A stretch of 24,526 bases of DNA from an uncultured Bacteroidales bacterium (GTDB taxonomy: Bacteria; Bacteroidota; Bacteroidia; Bacteroidales; F082). Of the stretch, positions 1-7,964 are shown piece by piece. A model generated the notes under the pieces. The model did no database searches. It worked only from the letters and a program-made list of their open reading frames with translations, and was not told where the DNA came from. Both the position numbers and the translations under genes were made by a program. The first letter of the stretch is position 1. Every line of letters starts with the position of its first letter. The DNA is taken from positions 1 through 24,526 of the forward strand of contig CALBNV010000006.1 of NCBI GenBank assembly GCA_937896895.1, read 5' to 3'.

Positions 1-195
1 CTCAACCCTTTTAATTTAAGTGTTGAGAGTTTAGAGTTGAGAGTGAAATTATGGGCAACTCCACTCTCAACCCTTTTAATTTAAGTGTTGAGAGTTTAGA
101 GTTGAGAGTGAAATTATGGGCAACTCCACTCTCAACCCTTTTAATTTAAGTGTTGAGAGTTTAGAGTTGAGAGTGAAATTATGGGTAACTCCACT
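1..195. repeat. 65-bp tandem repeat, three copies
   Basis: Three head-to-tail copies with a 65-bp period (1-65, 66-130, 131-195). The first two look identical and the third carries one visible change (GGGCAACT to GGGTAACT, near 185). Each unit contains ACTCTCAAC and GTTGAGAGT arms that can form a 9-bp stem. The array runs off the left edge, so the true copy number is unknown. It lies just downstream of the adk stop, so the hairpins could help end adk transcription, but no clear U-tract follows. Confidence 0.92.
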
Positions 196-219
196 CTCAA
201 CTCTAAAAACTTCACTCTG

Positions 220-792
220 TTATTGGATTTTGTCAATCTCGGCGCAAAGGGCTGCGAAGATGTCTTGAATCTGGCCTACTCCGTTGATACCCTTGAGGTT
301 GCCTTGTTTTTCGTAATAGGCGAGGACTGGTTTTGTCTTCTCGTCGTATTCCACGAAGCGGTGCTTGATCGAGTCGATGTTGTCGTCGGCGCGTCCGCTT
401 GTCTTGCCGCGTTCGATCATGCGGTTGATGAGGATTTCCTCCGGCACTTCAAGGCTGAGCACCATGTTGATTTTCAATGAGAACTCTTTCATGATGCCGT
501 CGAGCATCTCGGCCTGGCGCACTGTGCGCGGGAAGCCGTCGAACAGGAAGCCTGCCGATTTCTGGTTGGCCTCGACCCTGTCTCTGATGATGGAGACGAC
601 GATCTCGTCGCTCACGAGGCCGCCTTTGCTGATGATGTCCTTCACCTTCTTGCCGGTTTCCGTCCCGGCTGCCATCTCCTCGCGCAGAATGTCGCCCGTC
701 GAGAGGTAAGTGAGATTGTATTTTTCCTTAAGTTGCTGTGACTGAGTGCCTTTGCCCGCACCTGGAGGGCCGAAGAGAATTATGTTTAACAT
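220..792 (-). CDS. adk: Adenylate kinase
   Basis: Adenylate kinase interconverts ATP + AMP and 2 ADP in the cytoplasm and sets adenylate energy balance. The 190-residue protein opens with an NMP-kinase P-loop (GPPGAGKGT, residues 8-16), followed by the AMP-binding region (YLSTGDILR) and FLFDGFPRT. The region after RMIERGKTSGRADD is compact, which indicates the short-LID form without the zinc-finger-like insertion. The start is the P-loop-proximal Met, as usual for the family. It follows hpt by 15 bp on the same strand and is probably cotranscribed with it. Length and motifs are intact. Confidence 0.97.
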   Translation of the reverse strand: MLNIILFGPPGAGKGTQSQQLKEKYNLTYLSTGDILREEMAAGTETGKKVKDIISKGGLVSDEIVVSIIRDRVEANQKSAGFLFDGFPRTVRQAEMLDGIMKEFSLKINMVLSLEVPEEILINRMIERGKTSGRADDNIDSIKHRFVEYDEKTKPVLAYYEKQGNLKGINGVGQIQDIFAALCAEIDKIQ

Positions 793-807
793 GATATTAA
801 GATTTTG

Positions 808-1347
808 TTATTCGACAATTTTGTAAATTTCCTTCAGATTGCGTCCGTACTCGTTGTAGTCGAGGCCGTAGCCGACGATGAACTCGTTGCCGATGTTCAG
901 GCCGACGTAATCCACTTTATAGTTGTATTTGAACGCGTTGGGTTTGAAGAGCATTGCCGCGATGCTGATACTGTTGGCACCGGCGGCTTCGAGGTCCCTG
1001 CGGAACTCGCTTATCGTGAAGCCTGAGTCGATGATGTCTTCGACAATCACCACATCCCTGCCTTTTATGTCCTCGGCATCCGCGCCGATCATCACATTCG
1101 CGTTGTTCGTGCACTGCGTCCCCGAATAGGATTTGTATTTCACGAACGAGATCTCACAAGGGATGTCGATGTGTTTGAACAGTTCGCCGGCGAACATGAA
1201 CGCGCCGTTGAGCATCACGAGAAACAAAGTTTTCTTGCCTTCCATGTCGCGCATGATTTCTTCTGCGACCCTGCGTATCTCGCATTCGATTTTCTCTTGC
1301 GTAATATAAGGCGCAAATTCTTTGTCAAGAACTTTTACAATATTCAT
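808..1347 (-). CDS. hpt: Hypoxanthine phosphoribosyltransferase
   Basis: This purine-salvage enzyme transfers the phosphoribosyl group of PRPP to hypoxanthine or guanine. The 179-residue product carries the PRPP-binding loop VVIVEDIIDSGFT (about residues 99-111) and the upstream LFLVMLNGAFMFAGEL region typical of Hpt. A longer open frame extends upstream to 1791, but that part overlaps purE antisense. The real start is MNIVKVLD at 1347, which gives the normal family length and fits a TAnnTTTG box about 40 bp upstream. It lies 15 bp before adk and diverges from purE, so a purine-related cluster is likely. Confidence 0.95.
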   Translation of the reverse strand: MNIVKVLDKEFAPYITQEKIECEIRRVAEEIMRDMEGKKTLFLVMLNGAFMFAGELFKHIDIPCEISFVKYKSYSGTQCTNNANVMIGADAEDIKGRDVVIVEDIIDSGFTISEFRRDLEAAGANSISIAAMLFKPNAFKYNYKVDYVGLNIGNEFIVGYGLDYNEYGRNLKEIYKIVE

Positions 1348-1390
1348 AATCAAATGGTTATAATCCTTGTTTCTAAAATTAAAACAAACG

Positions 1391-1398
1391 CAAAAATA
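1391..1398 (-). promoter_or_regulatory. Candidate hpt-adk promoter, -7 box
   Basis: On the minus strand this reads TATTTTTG, matching the Bacteroidota primary-sigma -7 consensus TAnnTTTG. It would start transcription roughly 35-40 nt upstream of the hpt ATG. I do not see a clear TTTG -33 box at the expected distance, so the call rests on the -7 match and position. Confidence 0.5.
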
Positions 1399-1422
1399 AT
1401 GTTTTTTCACTTGATTTTTGTG

Positions 1423-1430
1423 TATTTTTG
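1423..1430 (+). promoter_or_regulatory. Candidate purE promoter, -7 box
   Basis: TATTTTTG matches TAnnTTTG and ends 17 bp before the purE ATG at 1448, implying a very short leader. The 100-bp hpt/purE gap therefore holds two diverging -7 boxes. No convincing -33 TTTG is visible. Confidence 0.5.
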
Positions 1431-1447
1431 CAAAAATTTTGAAAAAT

Positions 1448-1951
1448 ATGAATCCGATAGTAAGTGTGATAATGGGAAGCACGTCCGACCTTCCGGTTTT
1501 GGAGAAGGGTCTCGCTTTCCTCGACGAGATGGGAATCCCGTTCGAAATGAATGCCTTGAGTGCGCACCGCACTCCGGAACTTGTGGAAGAGTTCGCCCGT
1601 AACGCGCAGTCACGCGGCGTGAAAGTCATCATCGCGGCGGCTGGCATGGCCGCGCATCTTCCCGGCGTTATTGCGGCGATGACACCGCTGCCGGTCATCG
1701 GGATACCGGTGAAATCGGGCATGGAGATGGACGCGCTGTTTTCAATTGTGCAGATGCCTCCGGGAATACCTGTCGCGACAGTCGGCATCAACGCCTCGTT
1801 GAACGCGGCGATACTCGCGGCGCAGATCCTCGCTGTCGGCGATCCCGAAATGATGAAGAAAATCGTTGATTATAAGGAAGGTCTGAAAGGCAAGATCGCC
1901 AAAGCCAACGCCGAGCTGAAAGACATTCACTATAAGTTCAAGACAAATTGA
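1448..1951 (+). CDS. purE: N5-carboxyaminoimidazole ribonucleotide mutase (PurE)
   Basis: Class I PurE moves the carboxylate of N5-CAIR to give CAIR in de novo purine synthesis. The 167-residue product has the substrate-phosphate loop GSTSDLP near residue 10 and the signature SAHRTP at residues 38-43, with the expected AGMAAHLPGV and hydrophobic C-terminal region. I chose MNPIVSVIMG at 1448; an upstream in-frame ATG at 1418 would overlap the -7 box and add ten residues not seen in PurE. It diverges from hpt and is followed by a short repeat-bearing gap and then the rhomboid gene. Confidence 0.96.
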   Translation: MNPIVSVIMGSTSDLPVLEKGLAFLDEMGIPFEMNALSAHRTPELVEEFARNAQSRGVKVIIAAAGMAAHLPGVIAAMTPLPVIGIPVKSGMEMDALFSIVQMPPGIPVATVGINASLNAAILAAQILAVGDPEMMKKIVDYKEGLKGKIAKANAELKDIHYKFKTN

Positions 1952-1971
1952 TATGCAGTGTTGAGAGTTAA

Positions 1972-2011
1972 GAGTTGAGAGTGGAGTTTGCAGTGACTTT
2001 GCTCTCGACTC
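1972..2011 (+). repeat. GAGTTGAGAG repeat fragment with hairpin
   Basis: GAGTTGAGAG (1972-1981) and CTCTCGACTC (2002-2011) can pair over 10 bp with one G-U. The sequence resembles the left-edge 65-bp repeat family. It sits between the purE stop and the rhomboid start and may attenuate or terminate purE transcription, though no U-tract follows. Confidence 0.5.
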
Positions 2012-2034
2012 TGAAGATGTCACACTTTTATGAC

Positions 2035-2754
2035 ATGAACGATATAAGAGAGGAAAGGAATCGTCTCCTGAACAGTTTCATCATCCCCGTGGCGTTTGTC
2101 GTCGTGATGTGGGCGGTGAAGGCTGTCGAGGAGATGTTTGGATTGGATTTCTCTTTTCTTGGCATACAGCCGCTTAAGGCAGAAGGGATTCCGGGGATTT
2201 TCCTTTTCCATTTCATTCACGGAAGCTGGGAGCATCTTCTTGCCAATACGTTGCCAATCATAGTGTTAGGTGCGATGTTATATTATTTTTACAGAACCAT
2301 CGCAACAAAAGTGTGGTTGGTCTTGATGTTTTCGACCGGACTTTTCACGTGGTGTATCGCCGGCGGCGGCTGCCATGTGGGCGCATCGGCACTCATCTAC
2401 GGCATGGCTTTCTTCCTGATGGTCAGCGGGTTCATCAGACGAAACAAGAGCCTTATCGTGGTCTCGTTTCTCGTTACTCTGCTTTACGGTAGCCTCGTCT
2501 GGGGTCTTTTCCCGAAATACGCCGTCGAAAACAACATCTCGTGGGAGGGGCATTTCGCCGGTTTCCTGTTTGGAATCGTTTTGGCGGTTTATTACCGTAA
2601 GGAAGGCCCGTCGGACGACAACGAAAAAAACGACCACGATGATGACTCCGACGATGATTCCGATGACGGCGAGAAGCCGTACTGGGACGTGCCGGAGCCG
2701 CCGAAGGAGGAGCTGACGGTGCCGCGGTATCCGAGAGGGTGGAGGAGAGGATGA
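2035..2754 (+). CDS. Rhomboid-family intramembrane serine protease
   Basis: Rhomboids cut transmembrane substrates within the membrane using a Ser-His dyad. From Met at 2035 the protein has 239 residues. It has multiple hydrophobic segments, an HGSWEHLLANT motif matching the conserved rhomboid H-x-x-x-H-x-x-x-N pattern, the active-site GASA motif (Ser118) and the catalytic His173 in WEGHFAG. The C-terminal tail is cytoplasmic-looking and very acidic (runs of Asp with Ser), then proline-rich. In-frame ATGs at 1975 and 2017 are possible, but the region before 2017 is repeat-derived, so I prefer MNDIREER. It converges with the HHH gene. Substrate unknown. Confidence 0.88.
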   Translation: MNDIREERNRLLNSFIIPVAFVVVMWAVKAVEEMFGLDFSFLGIQPLKAEGIPGIFLFHFIHGSWEHLLANTLPIIVLGAMLYYFYRTIATKVWLVLMFSTGLFTWCIAGGGCHVGASALIYGMAFFLMVSGFIRRNKSLIVVSFLVTLLYGSLVWGLFPKYAVENNISWEGHFAGFLFGIVLAVYYRKEGPSDDNEKNDHDDDSDDDSDDGEKPYWDVPEPPKEELTVPRYPRGWRRG

Positions 2755-2782
2755 GGTTTGGGATGAATTTATTTGTGCAGAC

Positions 2783-3529
2783 TCACTCAAACTCCGCATA
2801 TTCCTTTAACTTCGGCTCAATGTCATCTCCGACTATTCCCGTGAGTTGCTCCCACGATGTTATCAGTCCTTTCTGCTCGCGATAGTTCACAATCTTTTTC
2901 ACGTCTTCGTATTCCAAATACGGGTGCCTGTTTAAAACTTTGAATGAATTATAATTGATTCTCAATTTGTTAGGCTCGAAGATGCTGTCAATCGTTACGT
3001 AGCTTTCAATGTTTCCGAATCGTGTGGTGTCCATGCCATAGACTTCAAGAAGCTGCTCTGTTTTGATGTATCCGCCGAGTTTGTCACGGTATTCCACAAT
3101 GCGCCTCGCGAATGACGAACCGATGCCGGGCAGTTCCTTCAACAACGCGGTGTCGGCTGTGTTGATGTCAATAATCGGAATAGTCTTTTCTTTAAAAGAT
3201 TGATAATGAATGCTATCTTTGGGTTTTGGCTCTTTGAAAACTCTGCTTTTGCTTTTCTGCGTACTCTGGCTTGGGCCGTTTTTCCTTTTTTTATAAGAAG
3301 CTTTGCGTTCAGCTTTTTTTATTGAATCAAGTGTCAATAATGAGTCGATTTGGCTTTGCTGTGCTCCGATTATTGAATCGAGATTATGGAAATATGCCGT
3401 TCTCTTCGGTGGAATTTTTATCAATAAATATTTGGTTGTCAATAATATGACAACGATGGTGAGTATCGTGATGATGGCGATGCGCTCACTCTTGCTGAAA
3501 GTCAGGAAACGCTCAAAGTCGTCTTTCAT
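2783..3529 (-). CDS. Helix-hairpin-helix (ComEA-like) membrane-anchored protein
   Basis: The 248-residue protein has a short N-terminal cytoplasmic stretch, one transmembrane helix (about residues 18-37), a Lys/Ser-rich linker (70-105), then two helix-hairpin-helix segments. The first begins at DINTADTALL and holds PGIG (134-137) followed by ARRIVEYR. The second runs from about 190 to 235 (INYNSFKVL to WEQLTGI). HHH modules of this class bind DNA without sequence specificity, and ComEA uses them in DNA uptake. The membrane anchor fits a surface or periplasmic DNA-binding role, but that is inference. It lies downstream of the SNF symporter on the same strand, separated by a hairpin, and ends 28 bp from the convergent rhomboid gene. 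Confidence 0.85.
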   Translation of the reverse strand: MKDDFERFLTFSKSERIAIITILTIVVILLTTKYLLIKIPPKRTAYFHNLDSIIGAQQSQIDSLLTLDSIKKAERKASYKKRKNGPSQSTQKSKSRVFKEPKPKDSIHYQSFKEKTIPIIDINTADTALLKELPGIGSSFARRIVEYRDKLGGYIKTEQLLEVYGMDTTRFGNIESYVTIDSIFEPNKLRINYNSFKVLNRHPYLEYEDVKKIVNYREQKGLITSWEQLTGIVGDDIEPKLKEYAEFE

Positions 3530-3553
3530 AAAATGGTTTCATAACGGTTTTGA

Positions 3554-3585
3554 AAGTCGGAAGCCATGGTCATGACTTCCGACTT
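3554..3585 (-). terminator. Hairpin between the symporter and HHH genes
   Basis: Perfect 10-bp inverted repeat AAGTCGGAAG / CTTCCGACTT with a 12-nt loop, placed 3 bp after the SNF symporter stop on the minus strand. The downstream U-content is modest, so it may be a partial terminator or an mRNA-stabilising hairpin. Confidence 0.55.
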
Positions 3586-3588
3586 GGG

Positions 3589-4941
3589 TTACATCAAAAA
3601 CTGGCTGACCATGATGACGGCGATTGCCGCTGGAGCCAAGTATTTGATTATGTAATAGAAAATTTTTCTCAATCGCATGTTTATGGTTCCGCCGTTGGTG
3701 AACTCGTCTTCGAAGTCTTGTCTTTTCACTTTCCAGCCTAAGAATAACACTGTGAAAAGTCCGCCGAGTGTCATTAACACCATTGAGGTTATTTTGTCCA
3801 GGCCGTCGAAGACGGTGAATCCAAAGATGGTGAGGCCGCTGCCGTCGTGCAGGCTCATGGTTGCTAATATACTGATAATGAATGCTCCGATAGAACTATA
3901 TATTGTCGCTTTCCGTCGCGACAAGTTAAGTTCTTCGGTCATATATGATACCACGACCTCAAGCAGCGACAGCGCCGAGGTCCACGCCGCGATGACAAGG
4001 AGAATGAAGAAAATAAGGCAGAAGAAGTAGCCGCCTTTCATCTGGTTGAACAGCATCGGAAGTGTGTTGAACGCCAGCGACGGGCCGGCTTCGGGCTGTA
4101 TGCCGAACGAGAACGCCGCCGGGAAGATGATGATGCCGGCGAGGATGGCGATGAAGGTGTCAGACAGCCCCACCATCAGCGAGGTGGTGACAATGTTGTC
4201 TTTCCTCGATACATACGAACCGTATGTTATCAGCGCACCCATGCCGAGGCTCATCGAGAAGAACGCTTGTCCAAGTGCGCTAATCAGCACTTTACTGTCG
4301 ATTTTCGAGAAGTCGGGCTTGAACAAGAATTTTGCTCCTTCAGAAGCCCCAGGCAACATCAACGATTTGACACACAATACTATAAGAATGATTACAAGAA
4401 CAGGCATCAGTATTTTCGAGTATTTCTCTATGCCTTTTGAAATGCCTTTGGCGATGACAAAGGCTGAGATGAAGATGAACACAGCCTGCCACAGCAAAGG
4501 TCTGACAGTCAGGTTTATAGAATCGTTAAATCCTTGTTCTATGGTCGCGAGGTCTTTCCCGTGATAATAATTTATCACTGACTTATAAACCGACTCGAGT
4601 GTCCAACCCGCCACCGTGGTGTAGAATGCGAGGATGAGGAATCCGCACAGCACGCCCATGTAACCTATTAACGGCCAGCCTTTTGCGTCAGGAGCCAGGG
4701 CTTTGAACGCACCGACAGGATTTTTCTGCGACCGTCTTCCGATAACGAACTCGCCGACCATCATCGGGATGCCGAGTGCCAGCACTATCCCGAGATACAC
4801 AATCAGAAATGCTCCGCCGCCGTTTTCGCCCGCAACGCAAGGAAATCTGTAAATGTTACCTAATCCGACTGCCGAACCTGCCGCCGCCGCTATAATCCCA
4901 ATCTTGGAGCCAAAATGCTCTCTTTTCTTTTTTTCTGTCAT
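3589..4941 (-). CDS. SNF-family sodium-dependent transporter
   Basis: Neurotransmitter:sodium symporter family; the best studied bacterial member is the amino-acid transporter LeuT, which uses the sodium gradient. The 450-residue protein has the classic first-helix signature GSAVGLGNIYRFPCVAGENGGGAF (residues about 17-40, described here by position) and about eleven hydrophobic helices. It also has the ALGQAFFSMSLGMGALITYGSY region that matches the Na+/substrate-site helix 6-7 of the family. The C-terminus ends with a hydrophobic helix (AAIAVIMVSQFLM). The substrate cannot be read from sequence; an amino acid is most likely. It lies 70 bp after upp, with a heptamer array in the gap, and is followed by a hairpin. 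Confidence 0.93.
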   Translation of the reverse strand: MTEKKKREHFGSKIGIIAAAAGSAVGLGNIYRFPCVAGENGGGAFLIVYLGIVLALGIPMMVGEFVIGRRSQKNPVGAFKALAPDAKGWPLIGYMGVLCGFLILAFYTTVAGWTLESVYKSVINYYHGKDLATIEQGFNDSINLTVRPLLWQAVFIFISAFVIAKGISKGIEKYSKILMPVLVIILIVLCVKSLMLPGASEGAKFLFKPDFSKIDSKVLISALGQAFFSMSLGMGALITYGSYVSRKDNIVTTSLMVGLSDTFIAILAGIIIFPAAFSFGIQPEAGPSLAFNTLPMLFNQMKGGYFFCLIFFILLVIAAWTSALSLLEVVVSYMTEELNLSRRKATIYSSIGAFIISILATMSLHDGSGLTIFGFTVFDGLDKITSMVLMTLGGLFTVLFLGWKVKRQDFEDEFTNGGTINMRLRKIFYYIIKYLAPAAIAVIMVSQFLM

Positions 4942-4965
4942 TTTTTTTTACTGATATGGAACTGC

Positions 4966-5011
4966 TACTTTACTCTTTACTCTTTACTCCTTACTCCTTA
5001 CTCTTTACTCT
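4966..5011. repeat. Heptamer array (CTTTACT-type)
   Basis: About six units of a 7-bp repeat (CTTTACT/CCTTACT on the plus strand; GAGTAAA/GAGTAAG on the minus strand) fill the gap between the upp stop and the SNF start. It resembles the GAGYTTA array at 17356-17411. Confidence 0.8.
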
Positions 5012-5677
5012 CTAATCCCCCTTCGGGCCGTATGCCAGGTCGCCGGCATCGCCCAATCCCGGCACAATGTACGACTTTGCGGTCAGCTCGTCGTCGATGT
5101 TGACTGTCCAGAGCGTGGCGTCAATGCCATTGAGGTTTTCTTTCACGAATTCTACACCTTCTTTGCTTGCAATGGCGCTGGCGAGGTGAATGGCCTTTGG
5201 ATGAATCTCTCCGTTCTCCAGAAGTCTGTTGAGACAAAGAATCAGCGATGAGCCGGTGGCAAGCATGGGGTCGATGAGGATCAACACTTTATCATCGAGT
5301 GCCGCTGATGCGCAATACTCGACCATTATGTCGAAGTCATCGCCTTTTTGGTATTTCCTGTACGCGGCGATGAATGCGTTGTCGGCCCTGTCAAAGACAT
5401 CTAAAAAACCATGGTGCATCGGGATGCCAGCCCTTAATATTGTTGCCAACACGACATCATCGCAAGGTGTCATCATCTCCTTGATGCCAAGTGGTGTCGT
5501 TATGTTAATTGGCTTATAATCAAGTGTTTTGCTAATCTCGTAAGCAATCATCTCACCGATTCGCTCAAGATTCCTGCGGAAACGCATCCTGTCGTTCTGC
5601 ACGTCAACATTTCTGATTTCTGAAATGAAATTGTTCAAGATGCTGTTTGTTGTGCCTAATTCATTGATTTTTAACAT
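5012..5677 (-). CDS. upp: Uracil phosphoribosyltransferase
   Basis: UPRT makes UMP from uracil and PRPP in pyrimidine salvage. The 221-residue protein has the PRPP-binding loop IDPMLATGSS (135-144), the region TILRAGIPMHHG that binds ribose-phosphate, and the C-terminal uracil-binding motif PGLGDAGDLAYGPKGD. The start at MLKINELGTT follows the GNAT gene by one base, so the two are cotranslated or at least cotranscribed. No truncation is seen. Confidence 0.96.
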   Translation of the reverse strand: MLKINELGTTNSILNNFISEIRNVDVQNDRMRFRRNLERIGEMIAYEISKTLDYKPINITTPLGIKEMMTPCDDVVLATILRAGIPMHHGFLDVFDRADNAFIAAYRKYQKGDDFDIMVEYCASAALDDKVLILIDPMLATGSSLILCLNRLLENGEIHPKAIHLASAIASKEGVEFVKENLNGIDATLWTVNIDDELTAKSYIVPGLGDAGDLAYGPKGD

Positions 5678-5678
5678 A

Positions 5679-6608
5679 TTATTTGTTTTTGAATATTTTC
5701 AAAGCTAATTTAATAATCCCTCTTGCTCTGTTGAAACGTAGTCCGGGATAGCTGACCTCATGCCCCCCAAACCCCTTGTAGAACCGGGCAAGTCCGTCGT
5801 TGTCTGAACCCTCGAAATCGAAGGTGATGCCAGTCCCACTGTATTCTTTTATCGTTTCGTCAATGAGGAATGACAGTGCATGAAACTCTTTGTTCAACTC
5901 ATCGGCACCAGAGAAAAGAAACACTATTCTGTTGTGACTTGTCATGAAAATTGCACCGGCAACAAGTTGATTGTCAGTATTTTTAGCTCCTTTGATGAAG
6001 CAATGACCTCGTTTTAACGCTTCTGCCACAAGACGTAGGAATCTCTCATATTCGTCATCGCCCCAATGTTTCACCTCCTTGCCTCTGTTATTTCGGAAGA
6101 GTCTGACGATTTCAGCGGAAGCGACATCATCTGTTATTGTTATGCCCGCTGACCTTGCTTTTGCAATGTCGCGTTTTGTGTTACTGCTGTAGTTATTTTT
6201 TAAATTACTGTAGTCGGACGATAAGTCTATTTCTATATTTCTATGATTATCAATGTTTTTATAATCTACTGAAAGCGTATTTTCGGAATTCAGCTTTATC
6301 TCTGCAAACTTGAACTTTTGGGGTATTGCATTGATGAAACGACAGATTCTCTCAGCCGAGATGGTCTTTTTTGAGAACACTCCGAGTTGTTGGACAAAGA
6401 ATGGCTGAAACAGATAGCTGACGCCGAACTTTCTGTTTCCGGTCAAAGGCATGACACTCACATAATCATCTTCGACCAAGGCCTCCCAACAAGGATGCAC
6501 GATGTCGAGATACCACGATAGGGCATAGACGTTGCCGTTGGGTGATTGCTCGATGCAGTCGTCCCAGTGTTGCTTATCTATTTGATTATGTGTTGTATAC
6601 GTTATCAT
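5679..6608 (-). CDS. GNAT/FemAB-like acyltransferase
   Basis: A 309-residue protein of the double-GNAT type (Acetyltransf_6/FemAB-like). The N-terminal half starts with a W-x-x-x-L pattern (HWDDCIEQSPNGNVYALSWY, residues 14-33). The C-terminal half has the NTKRDIAKARSAGITI segment, typical of the N-R-I-K-A-GI core, and the late motif FDFEGSDNDGLARFYKGFGG, which matches the D-F-x-G family motif. Such proteins transfer acyl or aminoacyl groups to cell-envelope precursors. It overlaps the upstream deacetylase-like gene by 4 bp (ATGA) and is one base from upp, so translational coupling is likely. Exact donor and acceptor are unknown. Confidence 0.75.
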   Translation of the reverse strand: MITYTTHNQIDKQHWDDCIEQSPNGNVYALSWYLDIVHPCWEALVEDDYVSVMPLTGNRKFGVSYLFQPFFVQQLGVFSKKTISAERICRFINAIPQKFKFAEIKLNSENTLSVDYKNIDNHRNIEIDLSSDYSNLKNNYSSNTKRDIAKARSAGITITDDVASAEIVRLFRNNRGKEVKHWGDDEYERFLRLVAEALKRGHCFIKGAKNTDNQLVAGAIFMTSHNRIVFLFSGADELNKEFHALSFLIDETIKEYSGTGITFDFEGSDNDGLARFYKGFGGHEVSYPGLRFNRARGIIKLALKIFKNK

Positions 6609-7930
6609 TCTTTGTCAAGTGCGAAGTTAAGAATTTCACGGTACATAGCGTCCCAGCCGGTCCAGCGTTTTTCGCCGCTGAGCGTCTCGTTGTGCCAGAG
6701 CAGGATGAAAGTGCCGTTTACGTTTTTCACCTCAGTGATGAGATTCTTCACTTTCTCCAGCGACTCTTCCACGTTGAGGTTGAGGTAGTCGCGCAGCGTG
6801 CCGTCCATGACGGCAAACGGATGGATGTTCAGTTTTGTGATGGTGTCTTGTGTCAGGTCGAAGAACTTGAAAGTGCTGGCGATACCTGCCCTGAATCCTG
6901 CTTGTGAAGCGTAACCCATTGTGTAGTCGTCAGTTATGTCAAGACTGATAAGTTTTTGGTAGCTCGAAGGAAGGTTGAGCCTCAAGAAATGCTGCCGGCT
7001 CTTTGTAATCCAGCTGTTCAGCACCTTTGAAAGGTCTGTAATCTCATCTCTCATTTTGTTCGTGTTGAGATACGAGGCGAACGAAGGATGAATGCCGACA
7101 TCGGCATAGTCGCCAAGTCTTTTTATAAGATTCTGAAAATCAACGTTTCTGAGGGAAATGTTCTTGTCGTTCAAGTCGTAACCGCCGCAGAGGATGAAAT
7201 AGACAGGATGCAAATCAAGTTCTTTCTGTAATTGAATTTGGTAGTCGAAGGTGTCAAACGGGTCTTTCCTTTTTCCCGTAAGCACCTGCCATCTGGTCTT
7301 AATCTCCTCAAAATCAAGGTTGAATAAGTCTCTGAAAAAGGCGGCTGAAATTCTGAACAGGCCTTTGTTCTTGTACGCCCACGCCGCATCGACATCGTAT
7401 GTCGGGATGAACGTGAATGTTTTCTTTTTGAAAACCAACTCGGGGAATGCTTCCTTGAGCTTTTCACCAATCTCTTTCGCCCAGATGTTTACCAATGGGC
7501 GTTCTAACATATTCATTTTGAATAATATAGAATCCTTTGCCTGAAATCTGTTGTATTTGTCGCACACATGCGGAAGGTATTCTTCGTATCTTGAAACCAA
7601 GAAAAACGACGCCGCAAACGGGTCAAACGGGAACATCGACTTGTCGCTGTAAACGGGGAAGATGGCCTTTGTGTCTTTGAAGTCGATGATTTTCAAGTCG
7701 TTATCTTGAATGTCGTGGATGTTGCGTTCGAAAAGAAGTCTCGACGCTTTTTGGAACAACTCGTCGTTTATCTTGTTGCTGCCATAGCTAAACTTCGGTC
7801 CGTCGTACGCGGCGAATGCCTCGCTGTCGGTCGTGATTTTATATTCAACACAAATTAAGTCCTTGAAAATCAATTCAAAGATATAAAACAATCTGTTGGA
7901 TATTTTAGGTACAAGTATTAACAATTCCAT
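6605..7930 (-). CDS. Polysaccharide deacetylase-like (NodB-fold) protein
   Basis: The 441-residue protein resembles the Bacteroidota group with an unassigned N-terminal region followed by a NodB-like carbohydrate-esterase domain. I see FIPTYDVDAAW (the motif-1 Asp pair, YDVD at 178-181), then VGIHPSF (His281, motif-2 region) and a C-terminal FILLWHNETLSG. Members of the fold remove N- or O-acetyl groups from polysaccharides using a metal ion. The canonical H-x-x-x-H is not fully evident (HPSFAS follows His281), so activity may be altered. It overlaps the GNAT gene by 4 bp, suggesting joint work on envelope or capsule polysaccharide. Confidence 0.78.
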   Translation of the reverse strand: MELLILVPKISNRLFYIFELIFKDLICVEYKITTDSEAFAAYDGPKFSYGSNKINDELFQKASRLLFERNIHDIQDNDLKIIDFKDTKAIFPVYSDKSMFPFDPFAASFFLVSRYEEYLPHVCDKYNRFQAKDSILFKMNMLERPLVNIWAKEIGEKLKEAFPELVFKKKTFTFIPTYDVDAAWAYKNKGLFRISAAFFRDLFNLDFEEIKTRWQVLTGKRKDPFDTFDYQIQLQKELDLHPVYFILCGGYDLNDKNISLRNVDFQNLIKRLGDYADVGIHPSFASYLNTNKMRDEITDLSKVLNSWITKSRQHFLRLNLPSSYQKLISLDITDDYTMGYASQAGFRAGIASTFKFFDLTQDTITKLNIHPFAVMDGTLRDYLNLNVEESLEKVKNLITEVKNVNGTFILLWHNETLSGEKRWTGWDAMYREILNFALDKE

Positions 7931-7964
7931 GGCGCAAAGATAATTAAAAATAACAACATCTCAA

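Noticed and set aside
1..195. CRISPR-like array at the window edge
   Set aside because: The full 65-bp unit repeats; there are no unique spacers.
808..1791. Long 327-residue reading of the hpt frame
   Set aside because: The first ~148 residues are antisense to purE and low-complexity; the enzyme starts at 1347.
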